From Streptomyces sp. NBC_01478 (lineage in GTDB: Bacteria > Actinomycetota > Actinomycetes > Streptomycetales > Streptomycetaceae): a stretch of 64,000 bases of DNA. The notes below the pieces were generated by a model. It saw only the letters and a program-made list of their open reading frames with translations. It searched no databases and was not told the origin of the DNA. The DNA lies in NCBI RefSeq assembly GCF_036227225.1, contig NZ_CP109444.1, positions 10,211,501 through 10,275,500 on the forward strand, written 5' to 3'. The position numbers were made by a program, and so were the translations under genes. Position 1 is the stretch's first letter; the number at the start of each line of letters is the position of its first letter. Shown one piece after another: positions 1 through 9,084 of this stretch.

Positions 1-710
1 TCTCCGGCGGGCTGAACCCGATCCCGTCCGAGTTCCACTGGTCCAACTACAGCGAGGCCTGGACGCAGGCGGACTTCGGCCGGTTCTTCGTCAACACGGT
101 CCTGTTCGCGACCGGCACGGTCATCGTCACGCTGCTCGCCACCTCCATGGCGGGCTACGTCCTGGCCCGCACCGACTTCCCCGGCAAGAAACTCTGGCTG
201 GGCCTGGTCGGGGTGACGCTCTTCCTGCCGCACGGCTACACGATCATCCCGGTCTTCGACCTGATCCAGCGGCTCCACCTCCTCAACACCCTCTGGTCGG
301 TGGTCATCGTCCAGTCGGCGGGCGGGATGGTCTTCGGCACCTTCCTCTTCATGGGCTACTTCACGACGATCGACCGGGGACTCGAGGACGCGGCCCGCGT
401 GGACGGCGCGAACTTCCACCAGATCTTCTGGCGGATCATGCTCCCGCTGTCCGGACCGATGCTGGCGACCGTCGGCCTGTTCGCCTGCATCAACGCCTGG
501 AACAGCTTCTTCATCCCGCTGGTCTTCACCCTCTCCCGCCCCGAACTGCACACCCTCTCGGTGGGCATGTTCAACTTCATCGGCCAGAACTCCACCGCCT
601 GGACCCTGGTGTGCGCGGGCTCGGTCATCACGCTGGCGCCCATCGTCCTGATCTTCGTCGTGCTCCAGCGGTTCTTCATCAACGGCCTTGCGGGCGCGGT
701 CAAGCAGTAA
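1..710 (+). CDS. Carbohydrate ABC transporter permease, MalG type (5' partial)
   Basis: This is the C-terminal part of an inner-membrane permease of a CUT1 sugar importer. The reading frame is open from base 3, so the gene begins before the window. Several hydrophobic segments are visible, and the cytoplasmic EAA loop that docks the ATPase reads LEDAARVDGANFHQIFWRI. The C-terminus (VLQRFFINGLAGAVKQ) is the usual MalG ending. It is probably the last gene of an SBP-permease-permease operon whose earlier genes lie upstream. The GH43-like gene that follows is convergent, 17 bp away, and may act on the same glycan. The substrate cannot be read from the sequence. Confidence 0.93.
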   Translation, partial: SGGLNPIPSEFHWSNYSEAWTQADFGRFFVNTVLFATGTVIVTLLATSMAGYVLARTDFPGKKLWLGLVGVTLFLPHGYTIIPVFDLIQRLHLLNTLWSVVIVQSAGGMVFGTFLFMGYFTTIDRGLEDAARVDGANFHQIFWRIMLPLSGPMLATVGLFACINAWNSFFIPLVFTLSRPELHTLSVGMFNFIGQNSTAWTLVCAGSVITLAPIVLIFVVLQRFFINGLAGAVKQ

Positions 711-727
711 CGGGAACGGCCGCCGGG

Positions 728-1756
728 TCAGCCGCCGCCGTCCAGGTCCCTCCGCTGTCGCAGCACCCGCAGTTCGTCACCGGCGAGTTCCATCTCGTAC
801 AGCTTGCCCCGCGCGTTCTCGAACGGCCGGTGGAGGATCATCGTCAACTGCCCCTCGAACGTGCGGAACAGCATCCCGTGCCCGCTGTCCTCCCGCACCA
901 GCGGCCGCCGCTGCCGCCAAGGCCCCTCGATCGCACCGGACTCGGAGACGGCGTAGGTCTGGACGTACCCACCGGTGAGGGTGCCGTCCGCGCCGAGCAC
1001 GTTCTTCTCGTACGTCGACCACAGCATGAGCAGCGACCCGTCGGGGGTGCGGTACACCTGCGGACCGTCCGTGACGTAGGGCGGGAGTTGGTGCGGTACG
1101 CCGGCGGGGATCTCCTCGCCGATCCAGGGCGCGTCCGAGGCCTTGAACAGGAAGACGGGGTCGCCGATCGTCCCGGCGAGGTCCGGGGCCAGCCGGATCG
1201 CCTCCATCGTGCCGTCGACGGTCTGCAGCCACTCGTGCGCGTACACCATCCACGGCTGCCCGGACGGGTCGACGTACAGCGTGCCGTCCAGGGTCATGAG
1301 GTGCCCGGGCGGGGTGGGGCGTGCGGGGTCGACCGAAGTGAAGGGGCCCAGCAGGGATTCGGACACGGCCGTGACCGTGCCGCGCCGGTGGTTCGCGAGC
1401 TGGAACGGCGTTCCCCACCGGCCGGTCGGGGGCAGCGGCAGCGGGCTCTTCTCGTCGTGCAGCGTGGTGAACAGGTAGTACCTGCCGCCCCACGCGTGCA
1501 CCTCCGGCGCCCAACCACCGTCGGCCGCCCAGAGATCGGCCTGCTCCGCCGCCAGGAACACCACGACCGGACGTGTCCACTCGCGCAGGTCACGGCTGCG
1601 GTAGACCATCGTGCCGACACCCTCCACGCCCGACACCGAAGGGTCGTTGGACGTGTAGAGGTGATAGGTGCGGGTCGTGTCGTCGGCCACGACGAACGGA
1701 TCGTGCAACGGCATGTCGGGGAGCAGCATCGGCTCGCCCACGGGATCGGTCGCCAT
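728..1756 (-). CDS. Glycoside hydrolase family 43-like protein
   Basis: A protein of about 342 aa with the look of a five-bladed beta-propeller GH43 enzyme (arabinofuranosidase/xylosidase group). The N-terminal MPLHDPFVV carries the D-P-F motif whose Asp is the usual catalytic base, and WAPEVHAWGGRYYLF is the typical following blade. No signal peptide is seen, so it probably acts in the cytoplasm on imported oligosaccharides, which fits the adjacent sugar permease. The ATG at 1756 was chosen because GGTGA lies just upstream. An in-frame GTG at 1825 would add 23 residues lacking family character. The exact substrate is unknown. Confidence 0.8.
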   Translation of the reverse strand: MATDPVGEPMLLPDMPLHDPFVVADDTTRTYHLYTSNDPSVSGVEGVGTMVYRSRDLREWTRPVVVFLAAEQADLWAADGGWAPEVHAWGGRYYLFTTLHDEKSPLPLPPTGRWGTPFQLANHRRGTVTAVSESLLGPFTSVDPARPTPPGHLMTLDGTLYVDPSGQPWMVYAHEWLQTVDGTMEAIRLAPDLAGTIGDPVFLFKASDAPWIGEEIPAGVPHQLPPYVTDGPQVYRTPDGSLLMLWSTYEKNVLGADGTLTGGYVQTYAVSESGAIEGPWRQRRPLVREDSGHGMLFRTFEGQLTMILHRPFENARGKLYEMELAGDELRVLRQRRDLDGGG

Positions 1757-1898
1757 GGAGTCACCGTAGGTCCCGCAAACCCCGTGCGCATCACCGCTGT
1801 TGAGGGAAAAACGCTTGGACCGCACGGGCGTCGGCGCGGGACACTGCCACTTCTGGCCTGCCCTGATACCGGGCCGCCGTCGACATCACGGGGTAGGG

Positions 1899-3716
1899 AT
1901 GGGATCGCCTGAATCGCGCGGCCCCGGGCCGCGCAGAGGCTCGGTGTTACTCGCTCTTCGCTACTACGGACGGGAATCGGTCCGGCTCCGCCGGTGGACC
2001 GCGCCCGCCACACTGCTGCCCGCACTCGGCAACATCGGCATCAACTACATCGCGCCGCTGATCGTCGCCAAGCTCGTCGGCCGCATCGCCGGCGACACGG
2101 GCATCGGCGTCCGTGCGACGCTGCCGTACGTCCTCGGGTTCGCCGGAGTCCTGCTGCTCGCCGAGGTGTTGTGGCGCCTGGGACTGCACTGTCTCAACCG
2201 GCTCGACGCGCTCGGCATCGAGCACCTGTATGTGATCGGCATGGACGAACTCTTCGCCAAGGACGCCGCGTTCTTCCACGACAACTTCGCCGGGTCCCTC
2301 ACCAAGCGGGTGTTGAGCTTCGCCTCCCGCTTCGAGGAGTTCGTCGACACGATGACGTTCCAGGTGGTGGGCAGCCTGGTACCGCTGCTGTTCGGCTCGG
2401 TCGTGCTGTGGCGCTACGAACCGCTGCTCGTCGTAGGCCTGTTGGCGATGATCGCGCTCACCGCCCTGGTCGTCGCGCCGCTCATCCGGCGCCGCCAGGC
2501 ACTCGTCGACCTGCGCGAGGAGGCCATCGCCCGGGTGTCCGGCCATGTCGCCGACAGCCTGATGAACATGGACACCGTCCGCGCGTTCGCAGCCGAGGAA
2601 CGCGAGGCGGCCGAACACCGCTCCCGCGTCGCCCAGTCGAGGCGCCTCACGCTGCGTTCCTGGGACTACGGCAACCTGCGCATCGACACCCTGGTCGCAC
2701 CGCTCTCCGTGCTCACCAACGCGCTCGGGCTGCTGCTCGCGGTGGCCCTCGGCGGCGGAACCCACGGCGTGGAAGCGGTCGTTGTCGCCTTCACGTACTA
2801 CACGAACGCGACCCGGATCATGTTCGAGTTCAATCAGATATACCGGCGCCTGGAAAGCTCGATGACCGAAGCCGCCCAGTTCACCGAGCTGTTGATGGCA
2901 CCGCCCACCGTCGTCGACCCGGACTCGCCCGAGCCGCTGCGGACCCGGGCCACCGACGTCCGCTTCGAGAACGTGACCTTCGCCCACGCGGGCGCCGACA
3001 CCCTCTTCGACGGACTCGACCTGACCGTGCCCGGCGGCACGAAGATCGGCCTCGTCGGCCGCTCCGGCGGCGGCAAGACCACCCTCAGCCGGCTGCTGCT
3101 GCGGATGACGGACATCGACTCCGGCCGCATCCTGATCGGCGGCCAGGACATCAGCCGGCTCCGCCAGGCCGACCTGCGCAGCCTGATCGCGTACGTGCCG
3201 CAGGACCCGGCGATGTTCCACCGCACCCTGCGCGAGAACCTCACCTTCGCGCGCCCCGACGCCACCGACGCCGAGGTCCGCCGGGCCGCCGAGGCGGCGC
3301 ACGTCACCGAGTTCGCCGACGCGCTGCCGGACGGCTTCGAGACGATGGTGGGGGAGCGCGGGGTCAAGCTCTCCGGCGGACAGCGCCAACGCGTCGCCCT
3401 CGCCCGGGCGATCCTGCGCGACGCCCCGATCCTGCTGCTCGACGAGGCCACCAGCGCCCTCGACTCCGAGAGCGAGATCCTCGTCCAGGAAGCGCTGTGG
3501 CGGCTCATGGAGGGCCGGACGGCACTCGTCGTCGCGCACCGGCTGAGCACCGTCGCCGGCATGGACCGCCTCGTCGTCCTCGACCGCGGCCGGATCGTCG
3601 AACAGGGCACGCACCAGGAGCTGTTGGCGGCCGAGGGCGCCTACGCGAAGCTGTGGCTGCACCAGTCGGGCGGCTTCCTCGACGAGAGCCCGGAACAGGC
3701 CGCCGACCTGCTCTGA
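1899..3716 (+). CDS. ABC exporter, fused permease and ATPase half-transporter
   Basis: A type IV ABC exporter half-transporter of about 605 aa. The N-terminal half has around six membrane spans. The C-terminal half is a complete nucleotide-binding domain with Walker A GRSGGGKTT, signature LSGGQRQR, Walker B ILLLDEAT and the H-loop in VVAHRL. It probably works as a homodimer or with an unlinked partner, exporting a lipid, drug or peptide; nothing identifies the cargo. The start is uncertain: ATG 1899 follows a G-rich stretch, while GTG 1944 has AGAGG at good spacing. It is divergent from the GH43-like gene, with a 142-bp gap showing no clear operator, and convergent with the TetR gene. Confidence 0.9.
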   Translation: MGSPESRGPGPRRGSVLLALRYYGRESVRLRRWTAPATLLPALGNIGINYIAPLIVAKLVGRIAGDTGIGVRATLPYVLGFAGVLLLAEVLWRLGLHCLNRLDALGIEHLYVIGMDELFAKDAAFFHDNFAGSLTKRVLSFASRFEEFVDTMTFQVVGSLVPLLFGSVVLWRYEPLLVVGLLAMIALTALVVAPLIRRRQALVDLREEAIARVSGHVADSLMNMDTVRAFAAEEREAAEHRSRVAQSRRLTLRSWDYGNLRIDTLVAPLSVLTNALGLLLAVALGGGTHGVEAVVVAFTYYTNATRIMFEFNQIYRRLESSMTEAAQFTELLMAPPTVVDPDSPEPLRTRATDVRFENVTFAHAGADTLFDGLDLTVPGGTKIGLVGRSGGGKTTLSRLLLRMTDIDSGRILIGGQDISRLRQADLRSLIAYVPQDPAMFHRTLRENLTFARPDATDAEVRRAAEAAHVTEFADALPDGFETMVGERGVKLSGGQRQRVALARAILRDAPILLLDEATSALDSESEILVQEALWRLMEGRTALVVAHRLSTVAGMDRLVVLDRGRIVEQGTHQELLAAEGAYAKLWLHQSGGFLDESPEQAADLL

Positions 3717-3741
3717 ACTCCGGCCCGGTGGGCGGCCCTTG

Positions 3742-4473
3742 TCACTCGGTGAACCGTTCGAGCAGAGCCTCCAGCCCGTCCGTCAGGCCCTTCGGTCCTC
3801 CCCGTTCGGCGAGGGCGGCGGCGGTCTCCCGCAGTCGGGGCAGTTCCTGCGGGGGCATGCGGTGCAGGCCGAGACGGAACGAGGGATCCTGCTCCTCCGG
3901 GCTGTCGACCATGGCCTGCAGTTCCATCGACACATAGCCGAGCACCCACGCGGTGAAGGCGCGGAAGACGGCGGCGGACCGGGTCTCGCCGAACCCGGCG
4001 TCCCGCAGCAGGGCGATCACCCGCTCGTGCTGCCGCAGCACGGCCGGCGGCCTCCGGGCCAGCGGAACGGCCAGCATGCGCGTGGCAAGCAGCGGCACCA
4101 CCTGGGGATGGGCCATGCACGCGTCGTACGTCGCCAGCGCGATCCGGTGCAACTCGGTGCGCCATTTCGGCGCCTCGGCACCGGTGGCGAGGCGTTCCTG
4201 CAGCTCCAGGTAGAGCGCTTCGACCAGGCCGTCCAACAGGGCGTCCTTGCTCGCCGCATATCGGTACAGCGCCATCGCCTCGACACCGAGCTCGGCACCC
4301 AGCCGCCGCATGCTCAGCGCCGACAGGCCCTCCCGGTCGACCAGCTCCAGGGCACTGGCCAGTACCCGTTCCCGGCTCAGCCGGCCGTACCGGCCGCGGT
4401 CGCCGGCCCGGCGTGCCGGACCCGCCCCGGCCCGGTCGTCCTTGTTCTGTGCGCGCGCCCGCTCCTTGGCCAT
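3742..4473 (-). CDS. TetR family transcriptional regulator
   Basis: A regulator of about 243 aa. The N-terminal helix-turn-helix reads LSMRRLGAELGVEAMALYRY and is followed by the typical ASKDALLDGLVEALY. The rest resembles the TetR-class C-terminal ligand-binding domain, with conserved helices but unknown ligand. ATG 4473 is preceded by GGTGGAGG. The gene is divergent from the polysaccharide-locus head gene (4644). The 170 bp between them hold one copy of the 20-bp element that recurs upstream of GH15 and galE. It is the best local candidate to bind those sites, though this is inference. It could instead control the neighbouring exporter gene, as many TetR proteins do. Confidence 0.9.
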   Translation of the reverse strand: MAKERARAQNKDDRAGAGPARRAGDRGRYGRLSRERVLASALELVDREGLSALSMRRLGAELGVEAMALYRYAASKDALLDGLVEALYLELQERLATGAEAPKWRTELHRIALATYDACMAHPQVVPLLATRMLAVPLARRPPAVLRQHERVIALLRDAGFGETRSAAVFRAFTAWVLGYVSMELQAMVDSPEEQDPSFRLGLHRMPPQELPRLRETAAALAERGGPKGLTDGLEALLERFTE

Positions 4474-4547
4474 GCCTCGCCTCCACCTGGTGGGCCGTGC
4501 CGGTGCCACTCGTGTTGACTCTATGCACCTACGGGGGCAAGGTGTAC

Positions 4548-4567
4548 GTATACGACGTAAATATACG
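4548..4567 (+). promoter_or_regulatory. Recurrent 20-bp element, copy A
   Basis: The sequence GTATACGACGTAAATATACG lies between the divergent tetR and aminotransferase-dehydratase genes, 75 bp from each start. It has outer inverted arms CGTATA/TATACG and a fixed CGTAA core, both shared with copies B, C and D. It is strikingly A/T-rich for this genome. It could be a regulator operator or part of a promoter. The rest of the 170-bp intergenic gap shows only a Shine-Dalgarno-like GGGGAGCGAG before 4644. Confidence 0.7.
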
Positions 4568-4643
4568 CCATTCGGACGTACGGCAGTGTGGACTGCCCCG
4601 CATGTCGTCACGCCCCCAGCAGCGCGGAACCGGGGAGCGAGCC

Positions 4644-7382
4644 ATGACAGTCCACCGGATGAGGCCCCGGCAGGAACCGGTCGGTCACGCCCGGCTCGGC
4701 GTCGACGGAGTGTCCCTGGCCCCTGTGCACGCCGGAGAACCGGACGTGCCCTTCGCCGTGACCCGGATCAGCCCGGAGGCGCGGCGGGCGGCGCAGCGTG
4801 TGCTCGCCTCCGGCTGGGTGACCACGGGCCCGGAGACGGAACTCTTCGAGCGCGAGTTCGCGGCGTACGTCGGCGCCGGGCACGCGGTCGCGGTGAGTTC
4901 GTGCACGGCGGCGCTGGAACTGGCGCTGCGCGCCCTGCGGCTGCCGCCCGGCGGAACGGTCCTGGTCCCGGACGTGACGTTCTGCGGCGCCGTCCACGCG
5001 GTGCTGCACGCCGGGCTGCGACCCGTCCTGGTCGACGTCGATCCGCGCACCGCGATGGTCACCCCGGCCACCGTCGCCCGGGCGGCACGGGCCTGTGGCT
5101 GCCCGCACGCGCTGATGGTCCTCCACTACGCCGGCGCCCCGGCGCCCGTCGCCGAACTCGCGGCGGCCGCACGGCTGCCTCTGGAGTACGTGGTCGAGGA
5201 CGCCGCCCACGCCCTCGGCGCCTCGGTGGGCGACCGGCCCGTCGGAAGCCTGTCGAGGGCGACCTGCTTCAGCTTCTACGCCACCAAGAACCTGCCCATC
5301 GGTGAGGGCGGCATGGTCACCACCGACGACGACCTGCTGGCCGCCTGGATCCGCCGCGCGAGACTCCACGGCATGTCCACGGACGCCTGGCGACGCAACC
5401 TGCCGGGCGGCCACTGGCGCTATACCGTCGAGGACGCCGGCCTCAAGGCCAACATGACCGACGTGCAGGCCGCGATAGGCCGGGCCCAGCTGGGTCACCT
5501 CGACGACTGGCAGCGGCGGCGGCACGCGCTGGCGGAACGCTACGACACGGCACTCGCGACCGTCCCCGGACTGGAACCCCCGGACGCCGCCACCGTCGGA
5601 CGGCACGCGCGGCACCTGTACGTCGTACGGGTGCTGGAGGAGTACGGGACCAGTCGGGACGAGCTGATCGACCGGCTGGGTGAGCGCGGCATCGGTACCT
5701 CGGTCCACTTCGTCCCCCTGCACCAGATGCCGTACTTCCGGCGGGTCGCGGTCATTCCGCCGGACGGCCTGCCGGGAGCGGACGCGCTCTTCCCGCAGCT
5801 GCTCTCGCTGCCCCTGCATCCTTGGCTGACGGGGCATGCGGTGGACCGGATCTGCGGAGAACTGGGCCGGCTCGCCCCGTCCACCGCCCGTCCGACGAAC
5901 ACACGACGTCCGGCCGGCCTGCGCACCCTGGTGATCGGAGCCGGAGAGGCCGGCCAGGCGCTCGCCCGGGACCTGGCGCGGACACCGGAGTTCGGACTCG
6001 TGCCCGTCGGGTTCCTCGACGACGACCCCGCCAAGCGGCAGGCCGCCGCCATCGCGGACCTGCCCGTCCTGGGGGAGCTGGACGACACCCGGGCGGTCGC
6101 GCTCGCCCACCGGATCGAGGCGGTGGTCGTGGCCATCCCCGGCCTGCGGCCGGACCGCTTCAGCCGGGTCGCGAAGGCAGCCGAGGCGACGGGAGCGAGC
6201 GTGCGGTACCTGCCGTCGTTCGTCGCGGCCCTCCGGCGCGACGTGGTGGGCACCGACATGCGGGCGCTGGACGTGCAGGAACTGCTCGGCCGGACCGAAA
6301 TGCACGTCGTGAGTCCCGAGGCGCGCTCGACGGTCGCCGGGCGGCGGGTCCTGGTGACCGGCGCCGGAGGGTCGATCGGCAGCGAACTGTGCCACCAGGT
6401 AAGGGCCTTCGGCCCGAGCCGGCTCTTCCTGCTGGACCACGACGAGTCGAACCTGCACCGGCTGCAACTGGAGCTCTACGGCGACGCCCTGCGCAGCGAC
6501 GACATCGTCATCTCGGACATCCGTGACCGCCCCCGCATCGACCAGGTGTTCCGCGAGCTGCGTCCGGAGGTGGTTTTCCACGCGGCCGCGCACAAGCACC
6601 TTCCCCTCCTCGAAATGCACCCCTGCGAAGGCGTGAAGTCGAACGTGCGCGGCACCGAGAACCTGGTCCGCGCCGCCGCGGACGCCGGAACCGGACGATT
6701 CGTGCTGATCTCCACCGACAAGGCCGCCGACCCGGTGTCGGTGCTCGGCGCGACCAAGCGCCTGGCCGAACTCCTCGTGGGGCGCGCCCAGGAGACCGCC
6801 CCGACGGGGACCGTCTTCGCGGCCGTCCGCTTCGGCAACGTCCTCGGCAGCCGTGGCTCGCTGCTGTCGGTCGTCGCCCAGCAGCTGGGCTCGGGTTCCG
6901 CGGTGACTGTCACCCACCCCGATGTCACCCGTTTCTTCATGACCGTCGAGGAGGCCGTCGGCCTGGTCCTGGAGGCGGCCCGGATGGCCCGGGGCGGCGA
7001 GGTGTTCGTCCTGGACATGAGCCGCCCCGTGCGGATCGTGGACCTCGTCCGCAGGTTCGCGCGCTCGGTGCACGTACCGGACGTCGACATCCGGTACACC
7101 GGGCTGCGGCCGGGCGAGAAACTCAACGAGACACTCTTCTCGGCGCAGGAACGGCACACCCGTACCTCCCATCCGCGGATCCTCGCCGCGACCCCTACCG
7201 CCGGTTCCGGACACCCCACCGCCCTGGAGAACGAGCTCCCCGTCCTCTACGCCGCGGCGGAGCGCAACGACACCGGCGACGTGCGCCGCATCCTCAGCGC
7301 GCTCCTCCCCGGGTTCCCCGCGGCCCAGCCGCCGCATCCGGGGCATGCGGTTCTGGCCGATCCGTATCCGGACGACTTCTGA
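4644..7382 (+). CDS. Fused DegT-type sugar aminotransferase / NDP-sugar 4,6-dehydratase
   Basis: A 912-aa two-enzyme fusion. Residues about 30-415 are a DegT/DnrJ/EryC1/StrS PLP aminotransferase with the Schiff-base lysine in FYATKNLPIGEGG (K215). Residues about 425-900 match the soluble part of PglF/WbpM/CapD dehydratases: a first Rossmann unit (VIGAGEAGQAL), then the catalytic SDR domain with GAGGSIGSE and the T-D-K catalytic set in STDKAADP (T691-K693). The transmembrane N-terminus of PglF/WbpM is missing. Known chemistry predicts UDP-GlcNAc to a 4-keto-6-deoxy sugar to a 4-amino-4,6-dideoxy sugar on one chain, with the enzymes in reverse order along it. ATG 4644 has GGGGAGCGAG upstream. 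The stop overlaps the LCP start. Confidence 0.9.
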   Translation: MTVHRMRPRQEPVGHARLGVDGVSLAPVHAGEPDVPFAVTRISPEARRAAQRVLASGWVTTGPETELFEREFAAYVGAGHAVAVSSCTAALELALRALRLPPGGTVLVPDVTFCGAVHAVLHAGLRPVLVDVDPRTAMVTPATVARAARACGCPHALMVLHYAGAPAPVAELAAAARLPLEYVVEDAAHALGASVGDRPVGSLSRATCFSFYATKNLPIGEGGMVTTDDDLLAAWIRRARLHGMSTDAWRRNLPGGHWRYTVEDAGLKANMTDVQAAIGRAQLGHLDDWQRRRHALAERYDTALATVPGLEPPDAATVGRHARHLYVVRVLEEYGTSRDELIDRLGERGIGTSVHFVPLHQMPYFRRVAVIPPDGLPGADALFPQLLSLPLHPWLTGHAVDRICGELGRLAPSTARPTNTRRPAGLRTLVIGAGEAGQALARDLARTPEFGLVPVGFLDDDPAKRQAAAIADLPVLGELDDTRAVALAHRIEAVVVAIPGLRPDRFSRVAKAAEATGASVRYLPSFVAALRRDVVGTDMRALDVQELLGRTEMHVVSPEARSTVAGRRVLVTGAGGSIGSELCHQVRAFGPSRLFLLDHDESNLHRLQLELYGDALRSDDIVISDIRDRPRIDQVFRELRPEVVFHAAAHKHLPLLEMHPCEGVKSNVRGTENLVRAAADAGTGRFVLISTDKAADPVSVLGATKRLAELLVGRAQETAPTGTVFAAVRFGNVLGSRGSLLSVVAQQLGSGSAVTVTHPDVTRFFMTVEEAVGLVLEAARMARGGEVFVLDMSRPVRIVDLVRRFARSVHVPDVDIRYTGLRPGEKLNETLFSAQERHTRTSHPRILAATPTAGSGHPTALENELPVLYAAAERNDTGDVRRILSALLPGFPAAQPPHPGHAVLADPYPDDF

Positions 7383-8422
7383 TGTCCGCACCCGGCACAC
7401 GGCCGCAGTGGCCGCCCAGGCCCCGCCCCACAGCGGGCACCCGGCCACACCGTCTGCTGCGCCGGCTGCTGGTGCTCTGCCTGGCCACCGTGCTGGCCCT
7501 GCTCGGCCTGGGCGCGGGCGCCGTGTGGTGGGGCACCAACCACTACGGCGACCAGGTCACCCGCATCCCCGACGCCTTCCCCTCCGGACCGCGCCCGCCC
7601 GAGCCCACGGCCCATGACGGCGGTTCGACCTTCCTGCTGGCCGGGGTCGACAGCCGCTCCAGGCGGCCGACCACCGGGAGCGACGCCACGGCACGGCTGT
7701 GGACGTACGGCGCACAGCGCAGCGACACCCTGATGCTCGTGCACCTGAGCGCCGACGAGCGCACCGTCTACACGATGTCCATTCCGCGGGACAGCTGGGT
7801 GCCCATCGCGGGCCACGGCTCGGCGAAGGTCAACGCCGCGTTCTCCTGGGGCGGTCCACCCCTCCTCATCCAGACGGTGGAGCGGCTCACCGGGACCCGT
7901 GTCGACCACTTCGGTGTCATCGACTGGCACGGGTTCAAGGCCCTCACGGACGCCGTCGGCGGTGTGCCCATCACCGTTCCTGAGGACTCCTACGACCCCG
8001 TGCTGCAGGTGCACTTCACGGCCGGCACCCATGTCATGCACGGTGACGAGGCACTGGCGTACGTCCGTCAACGGCACGGTGTGCCCGGCGGCGAGCTGGA
8101 CCGGATCAAGCATCAGCAACAGTTCCTGCGCAGCCTGGCCGAGCGGCTGCGGGCCCAGGCCGGCCTCACCGATCCGCTCGGCACCGCCAGGATGCTCAAC
8201 GCGATGACGCGCACGGTCAGCGTGGACGACCGGATGTCCAACGGCGACCTGCGCGAACTCCTGCTCGGCCTGCGGCACCTGAACGCGTCGGACGCCCGGT
8301 TCACCACCGCGCCGATCGTCCGGTCGGAGCTGATCCACGGGCAGTACGCGCTGATCCTGGACCAGGTGAAGCTGCGGACGCTGTGGCACGCCGTCGAGGC
8401 GGGGGCGGAGCCGTCCTCATGA
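7382..8422 (+). CDS. LytR-CpsA-Psr (LCP) family phosphotransferase
   Basis: A 346-aa membrane-anchored enzyme with one N-terminal transmembrane segment (about residues 25-50) and an extracellular LCP domain. Conserved motifs are visible: RSDTLMLVHL, MSIPRDSWV (the arginine that binds the pyrophosphate), KVNAAFSWGG and AYVRQRHG. LCP proteins transfer undecaprenyl-pyrophosphate-linked glycans onto peptidoglycan or related wall polymers. Here that would be the last step for the polymer made by this locus. It overlaps the fusion gene stop (TGATG), so it is translationally coupled to it. Its 3' end overlaps the convergent phosphoglycosyl transferase gene by 6 bp. Confidence 0.92.
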   Translation: MSAPGTRPQWPPRPRPTAGTRPHRLLRRLLVLCLATVLALLGLGAGAVWWGTNHYGDQVTRIPDAFPSGPRPPEPTAHDGGSTFLLAGVDSRSRRPTTGSDATARLWTYGAQRSDTLMLVHLSADERTVYTMSIPRDSWVPIAGHGSAKVNAAFSWGGPPLLIQTVERLTGTRVDHFGVIDWHGFKALTDAVGGVPITVPEDSYDPVLQVHFTAGTHVMHGDEALAYVRQRHGVPGGELDRIKHQQQFLRSLAERLRAQAGLTDPLGTARMLNAMTRTVSVDDRMSNGDLRELLLGLRHLNASDARFTTAPIVRSELIHGQYALILDQVKLRTLWHAVEAGAEPSS

Positions 8423-9082
8423 CCGGCGGGGCGGGCGGAGCCAGCTGATGGACACCGCCCGCGCCACCAGCCGCAGGTCGGTGGTGAGCCGCCGGTCGCT
8501 CAGGTAGGCGAGGTCCAGGGCAAGCTTGGCGTGCAACTGCAGCGCCACATAACGCTCCTCGGCACGGCCGGTGTCGTCCAGCTCCCCGCCCCGCTCCGCC
8601 ACGTACAGCGCGCCGGGGCCGATGACGCCGGGCCGGACGTCCAGCAGCCGCAGCTCGTCCGGTGTGTAGCGGGGAAGGAACCGCTCGACCTCCGGACGCG
8701 GGCCGATGAGTGTCATGTCGCCGCGCAACAGATTGACCAGCTGCGGGAGTTCGTCAAGGCGTGTACAGCGCAACCACCGCCCGAAGGATGTGACGCGGGG
8801 ATCCGCGGCACCGCAGACCGCAGGACCCGCCCGGTCGGCGCCGACGGCCATCGAACGGAACTTGAGGATCCTGAACGGCCGTAGACCGCGGCCCACGCGC
8901 CACTGGCTGTACACGGCGGGACCGCGACTGGTGCACCGCACGAGGACGGCGAGCAGCGCCATGGGCACCAGCAGCGCCGGCAGCAGCACCAGCGCGATGA
9001 CGACATCCGCCGCGCGGCGCCGCCGGGTGTCCCCGCGCAGTGCCGGCACGGCCGTGTCCGGCCGGGCCCGATCGACGGCCAT
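8417..9082 (-). CDS. Monotopic phosphoglycosyl transferase (PglC/WcaJ-type sugar transferase)
   Basis: A 221-aa initiating enzyme that would transfer a sugar-1-phosphate from a UDP-sugar to undecaprenyl phosphate at the inner membrane face. One N-terminal hydrophobic segment (about residues 22-45) is followed by KFRSM, the catalytic D-E pair in TRLDELPQLVNLLRGDM and the IGPRPE motif. It is the short PglC-type form without the multi-span N-terminus of WbaP/WcaJ. That fits the bacillosamine-like sugar predicted from the 4644 gene. It is the last gene of the minus-strand operon, 2 bp after the PIG-L stop. Confidence 0.92.
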   Translation of the reverse strand: MAVDRARPDTAVPALRGDTRRRRAADVVIALVLLPALLVPMALLAVLVRCTSRGPAVYSQWRVGRGLRPFRILKFRSMAVGADRAGPAVCGAADPRVTSFGRWLRCTRLDELPQLVNLLRGDMTLIGPRPEVERFLPRYTPDELRLLDVRPGVIGPGALYVAERGGELDDTGRAEERYVALQLHAKLALDLAYLSDRRLTTDLRLVARAVSISWLRPPRRS

Positions 9083-9084
9083 GA

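Noticed and set aside
611..1912. Long plus-strand reading frame over the GH43-like gene
   Set aside because: Arg/Pro/Gly-rich and without domains. It is an antisense shadow of the minus-strand GH43-like gene, which has family motifs and a proper start.
1947..3662. 571-codon minus-strand frame over the ABC exporter
   Set aside because: Shadow of an exporter with complete Walker A, signature and Walker B motifs.
4608..7448. 946-codon minus-strand frame over the aminotransferase-dehydratase gene
   Set aside because: The plus-strand frame has catalytic motifs of both enzyme families. The minus frame is low-complexity and results from G/C-rich third positions.
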